Source: an uncultured Myxococcales bacterium (GTDB lineage Bacteria; Myxococcota_A; UBA9042). From it: 6,557 nucleotides of DNA. Location of the stretch: assembly GCA_937915965.1 (NCBI GenBank), contig CALGHC010000498.1, forward strand, positions 1 to 6,557, in the 5' to 3' direction. Shown piece by piece: positions 1 through 5,228 of this stretch (its first letter is position 1; each line of letters opens with the position of its first letter). The notes beneath the pieces are model-generated. The model ran no database searches. It had not been told where the DNA came from and worked only from the letters and a program-made list of their open reading frames with translations. The translations under genes and the position numbers were made by a program.

Positions 1-2421
1 GTCGAGTGGGATCTGCGCGCCCTTCTCGCCGGTCACGTGGATCGAGGCCAGGTCGCTGGGGCGATCGCGGCGGCCATCGGCGAAACGAACCAGAATGTCG
101 AACTCATCGCTGCCGTCGCGGATCTCCGAGGTGTCGTTGCCGTGGATGGCGTCGCGAATAGCCTGGGCGACCACGACGGTCGAGGCGCCGACCTCACGGG
201 CGGCCTGGCGATCGACGTGGACCTGCAGCTCCGGACGCCCCGTGACGTAGTCTGTCTTGGGATCGCGCACCCCGTTCTCGTGCATCGCCAGCAAGAGGGC
301 CTTGGCGCGCGCGGCGAGATCGCCCAACGGTTCGTAATCGGGCCCCGTCAGTTCAATGCTGATTGGCGCGCCCGATGGTGGTCCCATCTTCTCGCGGACG
401 ACCTCGATGCTCGCCCCTGCGATATGGCTGAAGCGCTCCCGCAGCCGGTCAATGGTGACCAGGGTGCTCTCGATCCGATCAGCCTTGTCTGTAAAATCCA
501 CACTGATACCAGAGATATGTGCGCTCATCGACGATCCACCGCTCTTGAATGTTCCCGCTGAGGCCCCCGGCGTCGCGACGTAGTTGTCGATGTTGGGGCT
601 CTCTGCCAACAGCGCCTCGACCTGCCGAGTGAGCGCGTCGCTGCCGTCGAGGTGAGTGCCGTTGGCCGCGGTGATCGTAATCGTCGCCCGGTCGGGCGTG
701 GTCTGTGGGAAGAACTCGACGCCGAGCCCGGAACGTCCAAACGCCATGGCGGCGGCGACGAGGCTGGCGAAAGCGAGGAGGCTGATCGCGACCGGCCGCC
801 GCATCTTGCGCCCGCGGATGTCCAGCAGCACGAGCAGCGACGCGTAGTACATGCGCGCAAGCGGGCCGGAGTACGCGTCGCGCCAGTTGTCTTCCAGTGT
901 CCCCGGAGCGCCCTGCTGCGCCGGTCGAGCCATCAGCGCCGCGGCCATGACCGGGTTGATGATCAGCGCCACCAGCAGCGACGAGACGAGGGTGATGATG
1001 ATGACCATCGGCAGGTAGCTCATGAACTTGCCCATCATCCCCGGCCAGAAGAGCAGGGGCGAGAAGGCGGCGACGGTCGTCGCGGTCGAGGCGATGACCG
1101 GCCAGGCGACCTCGGCTGTACCGGTGTAGGCGACCAGCACGCGCATCCTGCGCAGCACGCTGCGGTCACTGTCGACGTCGACGCGCTCGCCGAGGTGGCG
1201 GTAGATGTTCTCGATGACGACGATCGCGTTGTCGACGAGCATGCCCAGGGCGAGGATCAGCGCAAAGAGGGTCACGAGGTTGAGGGTGACGCCCATGATG
1301 TCGAGAACGGAGAAGGTCAAGAGCATGCTCAGGGGCACGGCGAGGCCGACGAGCACGGCGTTGCGCGCGCCCATGAAGAAGAAGAGCACAGCCGTGACCA
1401 GGATCAGGCCGGTGATGATGTTGTTGACCAGGTCGTCGACGAGATTGCGGATGAAGACGCTCTGGTCGCCCAGCAAGGTGATCTCCGTGCCATGCGGGGC
1501 GGTCTTCTCGAATCGCGCGACGACCTCCTTGGAGCGGTCGACAACGTCGACGATGTTGGCGCCCGTTCGCTTGGTGATCTGCAGCGAGACCGACGGGCGA
1601 CCGTTGATGCGGGCGTACGAGGTGGGCTCCTCGAAGGTGCGCCGGATCCGTGCGAGGTCGGTCAAGCGCACGGGCTTGCCTTTGGGGGCCTTGACGACGA
1701 CCTCGCGCAACCCGGCCGCGCCGCGGAAGTCAGCCGGCGTGCGCACCAACCACGAGGTCCGGTCCGCCTCGACAACTCCGCCGGGCAGGTTGATGTTCTC
1801 GGTCTGCACCGCGCGCACGATATCGGTCAGGCCGATCTTGCGCGACGCAGCAGCTTCGGGGTCGACCTCGATCGTGTAGACCTCGTCGACTCCGCCGCTG
1901 ATGTGGGCGGCGAGCACACCCTGCACACCCTCGATCGATTCCTGCATATCTTCGGCGAGTTGTTTGAGCCGCTCAAGACTGTAACTGCCTGAAATATTGA
2001 CGATCAGGATCGGGAAGTCGTCGAAGCTGACCTCCTTGACGGTCGGTTCGAGGATGTCGCCGGGCAGCCGTGGCCTGACCCGGCTGACGCGGTCGCGCAC
2101 CGAGGTCAGCGCCTCGTCGATGTTGGCGTCGGGCGTGAAGGTGATGGTGACGACGGCTGCGCCCTCGTAGGCGGTTCCCTGCAACTTGTCGATATCCGAA
2201 AGATCCTTCAACTCCGTCTCAAGCGGCGTAAGGATCAGCTGCTCGACGTCGGTCGGCGAGGCGCCGGGATAGGGCACGCTGACGACGATGACGGGGATCT
2301 CGATGTCGGGTGTCATCTCGCGCGGCAGACCGAAGAACGAGATGAGGCCCGCGACGACCAGGTTGATGATCAGCACAAAGACGGCGGTTCGAAATCGGAT
2401 GGCGTAGCGGGTCACGATCAT
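1..2421 (-). CDS. RND-family efflux transporter permease (AcrB-like, HAE1 type), 3' end outside the window
   Basis: Inner-membrane proton-driven pump that, with an adaptor and an outer-membrane channel, exports drugs or other hydrophobic compounds. I translated 807 uninterrupted codons from the ATG at 2421 to base 1; full-length relatives have about 1,030-1,100 residues, so the last quarter is missing. Visible parts: TM1 at about residues 10-30; the porter-domain signature YPGASPTDVEQ at 50-60; TM2-TM6 between about 333 and 495; TM4 carrying LGMLVDNAIVVIEN at 392-405; TM7 at about 544-562; then the second periplasmic half. The start is fixed by the ATGA overlap with the adaptor gene upstream and by an AAGGGGG ribosome-binding site 9 nt before it. 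Residues 397-398 are Asp-Asn where AcrB has Asp407-Asp408. The adaptor partner and HAE1-like signatures argue against a heavy-metal (CusA-type) pump. Substrate is unknown. Confidence 0.95.
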   Translation of the reverse strand, partial: MIVTRYAIRFRTAVFVLIINLVVAGLISFFGLPREMTPDIEIPVIVVSVPYPGASPTDVEQLILTPLETELKDLSDIDKLQGTAYEGAAVVTITFTPDANIDEALTSVRDRVSRVRPRLPGDILEPTVKEVSFDDFPILIVNISGSYSLERLKQLAEDMQESIEGVQGVLAAHISGGVDEVYTIEVDPEAAASRKIGLTDIVRAVQTENINLPGGVVEADRTSWLVRTPADFRGAAGLREVVVKAPKGKPVRLTDLARIRRTFEEPTSYARINGRPSVSLQITKRTGANIVDVVDRSKEVVARFEKTAPHGTEITLLGDQSVFIRNLVDDLVNNIITGLILVTAVLFFFMGARNAVLVGLAVPLSMLLTFSVLDIMGVTLNLVTLFALILALGMLVDNAIVVIENIYRHLGERVDVDSDRSVLRRMRVLVAYTGTAEVAWPVIASTATTVAAFSPLLFWPGMMGKFMSYLPMVIIITLVSSLLVALIINPVMAAALMARPAQQGAPGTLEDNWRDAYSGPLARMYYASLLVLLDIRGRKMRRPVAISLLAFASLVAAAMAFGRSGLGVEFFPQTTPDRATITITAANGTHLDGSDALTRQVEALLAESPNIDNYVATPGASAGTFKSGGSSMSAHISGISVDFTDKADRIESTLVTIDRLRERFSHIAGASIEVVREKMGPPSGAPISIELTGPDYEPLGDLAARAKALLLAMHENGVRDPKTDYVTGRPELQVHVDRQAAREVGASTVVVAQAIRDAIHGNDTSEIRDGSDEFDILVRFADGRRDRPSDLASIHVTGEKGAQIPLD

Positions 2422-3695
2422 GGTGTCGCACCCCCTTCTGCTGCGTCTGCTGTCTCTGCTGTCTCTGCTGTCTCTGCTGGGTCTGCTGTCTCTGCTGGCG
2501 CTGCCGGGTCTGCTGGTGCCGCTGGCGCTGCCGGGCGCTCGACCGCCGTCGCGTCTTCGCGCTGCGCGGCCGCCTCAGCCGCGGGCGCCCTCGAGATGAT
2601 CTCGACCGCGTCGCCGTCGACCACCCGGCGCTGGCCGACGATGATGAGCTTCTCGCCACCGCTCAGGCCCGCCTCGATGCGCACCTCTTCGCCCTCCATT
2701 TCGCCGCTGACGACCGGTACCCGCCGCGCGGCCCCACCGTCGACCAGGTAGACCACCGTAATGCCTGCGGCGCCTCGCACCGGCGGTTCGTCGACCAGCG
2801 CGTCGAGCGGCACGACGACCTGGTCAGCGAGAGATTCCAAGACCAGCTCCGCCCGCGCCATCATGCCGCCACGAATTCGACCGTCGGAGTTGTCCACGGT
2901 GATCTCGACCGGGTAGGTGCGGGTGTCGGTGTTCGCGGTAGCGGGCACGTGGGTGACGGTGCCTTTGCGCACGGCGTTGGTCAGCGCGTTGATGCGGACG
3001 GTCGCCGTCTGGCCAACGCGAATCGCGTCCACGGCGCGCTCGGGCACGTCGACGACCAGCTTCATCGAAGACAGATCCGCGAGCACCAGCAGGGGCGCGC
3101 CTGGCGAGACGACCTCACCGACCTCGACGTGGCGCGACAGCACCTGGCCGGCGATCGGCGAGAGGATCTTCAGTTTGGCCAATGACGCCGCGGCGAGGTC
3201 GCGCGACGCCTCGGCCATCTGCGCCGCTGAGCGTGCCTGACGTTCGGCCGCGGCGGCCTGGTCCTGTTGCGCCTGATCGACCAGCTTCGAGGCCGCCAGC
3301 TTCTTGACTCGCGCCAGCGTGGTACGGGCGAGATCCTGCTGGACACGCACTTGCGCCAGCGCGGCGTTGGCCTGGCCGAGCTGCGCACGTGCGATTCGGC
3401 TGTCGAGGCGGGCGAGCAAGGCGTCCATTTCGACCCGATCACCCTCGCGAAAAGGCAGCTCGAGCAAGCGGCCGGGCATCTCCACCGCGATCCGCGCGAC
3501 CCGGATGGGCTGGAAGCTGCCGGGCGCGCGCAGGCGCTGTTCGAAAGTACTGCGGCGCACCAGCGTGGTCTCGACGGGCACGCGGTTGACTGTCGCGGCC
3601 GCCTTGTCCGCCGGCTTGGCCTCGCCGCGGCAACCGCTGCCGGTCAGCACAAGCAGCGACGCGACGACAAGACTGGTTCGATGCGCTGTGGTCAT
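2418..3695 (-). CDS. RND efflux periplasmic adaptor (membrane fusion protein, HlyD/AcrA family)
   Basis: Periplasmic adaptor that links the RND pump to an outer-membrane channel. 425 residues, a little longer than usual because of its tail. Order of parts: hydrophobic signal segment (about 8-21) ending in SGC with Cys22, a possible lipoprotein acylation site but with Gly rather than Leu at -3; first half of the lipoyl/barrel-sandwich domain (about 65-100); an Ala/Gln-rich alpha-hairpin coiled coil (about 101-177); second lipoyl half beginning LSPIAGQVLSRHVEVGEVVSPG; beta-barrel (about 210-285, with GGMMARAEL); membrane-proximal domain (about 290-367); then a 57-residue Ala/Pro/Glu/Thr-rich tail with repeated AET units. 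The ATG overlaps the TetR stop as ATGA, and AAGGAG lies 5 nt upstream, which decides the start. Its own stop overlaps the transporter start in the same way, so the pair should be made together. Confidence 0.95.
   Translation of the reverse strand: MTTAHRTSLVVASLLVLTGSGCRGEAKPADKAAATVNRVPVETTLVRRSTFEQRLRAPGSFQPIRVARIAVEMPGRLLELPFREGDRVEMDALLARLDSRIARAQLGQANAALAQVRVQQDLARTTLARVKKLAASKLVDQAQQDQAAAAERQARSAAQMAEASRDLAAASLAKLKILSPIAGQVLSRHVEVGEVVSPGAPLLVLADLSSMKLVVDVPERAVDAIRVGQTATVRINALTNAVRKGTVTHVPATANTDTRTYPVEITVDNSDGRIRGGMMARAELVLESLADQVVVPLDALVDEPPVRGAAGITVVYLVDGGAARRVPVVSGEMEGEEVRIEAGLSGGEKLIIVGQRRVVDGDAVEIISRAPAAEAAAQREDATAVERPAAPAAPADPAAPAETADPAETAETAETADAAEGGATP
2431..2437 (-). promoter_or_regulatory. 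Ribosome-binding site of the RND transporter gene, inside the adaptor coding end
   Basis: AAGGGGG on the minus strand, 9 nt before the ATG at 2421; it differs from AAGGAGG by one base. It supports the transporter start at the ATGA overlap. Confidence 0.6.
2445..2495. repeat. Degenerate 9-bp repeats encoding the adaptor's AET-rich tail
   Basis: A tract of TCTCTGCTG-like 9-bp units (plus strand) encodes Ala-Glu-Thr/Ala-Asp-Pro units at about residues 401-417 of the adaptor, within a wider Ala/Pro/Glu/Thr-rich tail encoded by 2421-2591. Unit changes of 9 bp keep the reading frame, so tail length could vary between strains. The tract ends just before the ribosome-binding site of the transporter gene. 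Confidence 0.8.
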
Positions 3696-4378
3696 CCTCT
3701 CTCCTTACCCGAACGCCCGGGCTCGCCTTGAAGGTCGGGGGGGGCGGATTGAATGTCGTGGGGGACGTCATGAAGGTCCTGGCGGGCGGCGCCGGGCGTT
3801 GCCGGGAGCGCCTGATGAACCATTCGGCTGGCGACGTCGAGCGGCGCACCGCCGGGGTCGCAGCAGATCTCGGCGGCCGCCATCCGGCCAAATCCGCCGA
3901 CAAGCAGCCAGGTGGCCGCCTCCGCGTCGGTGTCAGAGGCAAAGGCGCCATTGTCGATGCCCGCCTCGATGAATGTGGTGAGCCAGCGCTCGCGATGCGC
4001 CGGCGGCGGTAGACGGTCGCGCAGGCCCGCGTTGAGCGTGGGGATGCGCGCCATCACGCGACCGACGGTCGGGTCGCCGCGGCCCAGGTCGATCATCGCC
4101 GCGAAGAAGGCAATCAAGGGCCCGTGACCTGGCTCGACGCCCTCCAGATGAGAGCGAGCGATGTGCGCAAAGCGCTCGCCGAAGCGCTGCAAGACTGCGA
4201 GGACCAGGCCATCGCGGCTGTCGAAGTGGTAGTAGACGACCGGTTTGGAGACACCGGCCGCCTCGCAGATCTCGCGGACCGATACGGAATCAAATCCCTT
4301 CTCGGCGAAGAGGGTCGTCGCGACAGCGAGCACGTGCTCGCGCGTGTCGCGCGTGTCGGTGGAGACTTCGGAGGACAT
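3692..4378 (-). CDS. TetR/AcrR-family transcriptional regulator
   Basis: 228-residue one-component regulator, probably the ligand-responsive repressor of the efflux operon it heads. The N-terminal DNA-binding domain spans about residues 11-60: a first helix (REHVLAVATTLFAEKGFDSV), then the helix-turn-helix VREICEAAGVSKPVVYYHF and the usual start of helix 4 (DSRDGLVLAVL). The C-terminal part is a helical ligand/dimer domain I cannot assign to a subfamily. After about residue 200 there is a hydrophilic Pro/Asp/Gly-rich tail (DLHDVPHDIQSAPPDLQ) beyond the usual fold. The gene is first in a three-gene operon, with its stop overlapping the adaptor start. A promoter and a dyad typical of TetR operators lie about 70-115 bases upstream, consistent with autoregulation. 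The ribosome-binding site is weak (GGAA). Family assignment is firm; role and ligand are inferred. Confidence 0.95.
   Translation of the reverse strand: MSSEVSTDTRDTREHVLAVATTLFAEKGFDSVSVREICEAAGVSKPVVYYHFDSRDGLVLAVLQRFGERFAHIARSHLEGVEPGHGPLIAFFAAMIDLGRGDPTVGRVMARIPTLNAGLRDRLPPPAHRERWLTTFIEAGIDNGAFASDTDAEAATWLLVGGFGRMAAAEICCDPGGAPLDVASRMVHQALPATPGAARQDLHDVPHDIQSAPPDLQGEPGRSGKERG
3701..3706 (-). promoter_or_regulatory. Ribosome-binding site of the adaptor gene, inside the TetR coding end
   Basis: AAGGAG on the minus strand, 5 nt before the ATG at 3695. Together with the ATGA overlap it fixes the adaptor start and permits independent initiation besides coupled reinitiation. Confidence 0.75.
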
Positions 4379-4393
4379 GGCGTTCCGTGGGCA

Positions 4394-4429
4394 CGACGCT
4401 GGGCGCGACGCTGGGCGCGACGCTGGGCG
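4394..4429. repeat. Three perfect 12-bp tandem repeats in the tetR leader
   Basis: CGACGCTGGGCG is repeated three times without change, between the putative operator and the TetR start codon. In the predicted mRNA this is CGCCCAGCGUCG repeated, inside the untranslated leader and about 16 nt before the AUG. It could influence leader folding or translation, or may simply be slippage-prone GC-rich DNA. No role can be shown from sequence. Confidence 0.85.
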
Positions 4430-4445
4430 ACCGCGGCCGCACCTA

Positions 4446-4461
4446 CCTACCGGTCGGTAGG
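4446..4461. promoter_or_regulatory. Probable TetR-family operator (16-bp dyad)
   Basis: Perfect 7-bp arms CCTACCG / CGGTAGG separated by GT. ACCGACCGGT-like cores of this type are common TetR-family operators. The dyad begins right at the predicted transcription start, where a bound dimer would block initiation. An extra CCTA just to its left (4442-4445) partly repeats the left arm. Binding by the TetR protein encoded immediately downstream is inferred from position and motif type. Confidence 0.7.
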
Positions 4462-4468
4462 CGCCGCC

Positions 4469-4496
4469 AATCTATGCGCTGCCGAGAATCTGTCAA
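4469..4496 (-). promoter_or_regulatory. Sigma-70-type promoter of the efflux operon
   Basis: On the minus strand a perfect TTGACA (4491-4496) is followed by 16 nt and TAGATT (4469-4474, 4 of 6 matches to TATAAT). Transcription should start near 4462, giving a leader of about 84 nt before the TetR start codon. It is the only good promoter I see ahead of the three overlapping efflux genes. The perfect -35 box suggests a housekeeping sigma rather than the neighbouring ECF factor. Start site is predicted, not measured. Confidence 0.7.
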
Positions 4497-4505
4497 GGGC
4501 GGCGA

Positions 4506-4589
4506 CGATCGCTGAGCAGTATCGAACGATCGCTGAGCAGTATCGAACGATCGCTGAGCAGTATCGAATGATCGCTGAGCAGTATCGGA
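4506..4589. repeat. Four tandem 21-bp direct repeats upstream of the efflux promoter
   Basis: Copies at 4506-4526, 4527-4547, 4548-4568 and 4569-4589. The first three are identical; the fourth differs at its first base (T for C) and near its end (GGA for GAA). The shared core is GATCGCTGAGCAGTATCG. Each contains the short dyad GCT-G-AGC, and the junctions of copies 1/2 and 2/3 form the perfect dyad ATCGAACGAT (4521-4530 and 4542-4551), with a one-mismatch version at 4563-4572. The array begins 9 bp upstream of the -35 box and ends 18 bp before the sigma-factor stop codon. The 21-bp period equals two DNA turns, so each copy faces the same side. It looks like a regulator-binding array; no known family is recognised. 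Confidence 0.9.
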
Positions 4590-4607
4590 AGAATCGCGTG
4601 CGCGGCC

Positions 4608-5228
4608 CTAGGCCTTGCCGAGCAGCACGTCGACGTCGAGCCCATCGGAGAGCAGTTCGCGCAAGCGGGCGCGCGCCCGGCTCAGGCGGACGCGAACCGC
4701 ACCGGCCGACAGGCCCAGCTCGGCGGCAATCTCCGGGCCGGTCCAACCCTCCCCTTCGGCGAGCAGGACGATCGTGCGATCCTGGGGCGCCAGCTCGAGC
4801 AGGGCTTGCCCGAGGGCCTCGGCGAGTTGACCAGCCATCGCCGCCTGTTCCGGGCTGCGATCGGGAGCGGTGAGGACCATCTCTGCGTCGTGAAGGTTCG
4901 GATTGTTCTTGCGGCCGCGGCGCATGTGATGGCATGCGTTGGCGACCATGCGGACCAGCCACCCCTCAAGCGAGCCGTCGCCACGGAAGCTGTCGAGATG
5001 CTCGCCAGCCGACAAGAGGGCATCCTGAACGGCGTCCTCGGCTTCGCTGTTGGTGCGGCAATAGCGCCGGCCCACCGCCATGAGGCGCTGCCCGTGACAG
5101 CGGGTGATCCGGTCGAGCGCTGCGAGATCACCGGCCCTGACCAACGCGACGAGGTCGGCCGGATCACAAACCGTCGCGCCGAGATCGATCGCCTGAATGC
5201 GCGGTCCGTTTGCCATTTCGTCGGTCAT
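4608..5228 (-). CDS. ECF-type RNA polymerase sigma factor (sigma-70 family)
   Basis: 206-residue alternative sigma factor that would direct RNA polymerase to a specific promoter set. Sigma region 2 lies at about residues 26-105, with the core-binding segment SEAEDAVQDALLSAGEHL (61-78) and the promoter -10 recognition part FRGDGSLEGWLVRMVANACH (81-100) followed by RRGRKNN. Region 4 lies at about 130-192, with LAPQDRTIVLLAEGEGWTG (146-164) leading into the -35-binding helix-turn-helix EIAAELGLSAGAVRVRLSRA. There is no region 1 or 3, as expected for an ECF factor, and no C-terminal extension. The ATG at 5228 overlaps the carboxylase stop as ATGA and has GGAG 7 nt upstream; a second Met at residue 5 is a less likely start. 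No anti-sigma gene follows in the window, so how its activity is controlled is unclear. It probably regulates distant genes or its own operon. Confidence 0.93.
   Translation of the reverse strand: MTDEMANGPRIQAIDLGATVCDPADLVALVRAGDLAALDRITRCHGQRLMAVGRRYCRTNSEAEDAVQDALLSAGEHLDSFRGDGSLEGWLVRMVANACHHMRRGRKNNPNLHDAEMVLTAPDRSPEQAAMAGQLAEALGQALLELAPQDRTIVLLAEGEGWTGPEIAAELGLSAGAVRVRLSRARARLRELLSDGLDVDVLLGKA

Noticed and set aside
480..560. Local fall in GC content within the transporter gene, considered as an insertion
   Set aside because: The transporter frame continues unbroken with family-like sequence (a periplasmic porter segment), so it is just local codon variation.
652..1992. Long plus-strand open frame of 446 codons
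   Set aside because: It is antisense to the RND transporter, has a composition dominated by Asp, His, Arg and Gln without any domain, and reflects GC-biased codons of the real gene.
3304..3972. Plus-strand open frame of 222 codons across the adaptor/TetR junction
   Set aside because: Arg/Ser/Pro-rich antisense shadow of two well-supported genes, without a ribosome-binding site or recognisable domain.
4506..4589. CRISPR array
   Set aside because: The units are directly adjacent with no unique spacers and are only 21 bp, with no cas genes nearby.
4590..4625. Intrinsic terminator after the sigma-factor gene
   Set aside because: Only a very short GGCC...GGCC pairing around the stop codon is seen, with no longer stem and no run of T residues in the transcribed direction.
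4124..4873. Plus-strand frame containing IAEQYRT repeats
   Set aside because: It is antisense to the TetR and sigma-factor genes and crosses the control region; the repeat peptide is only the 21-bp array read on the other strand.
4447..4962. Minus-strand frame that reads through the 21-bp array as a 7-residue repeat (RYCSAIV)
   Set aside because: 21 bp is divisible by 3, so any frame gives a peptide repeat. The frame overlaps the sigma factor out of phase, is Arg/Pro-rich upstream, and ends across the operon promoter and operator.
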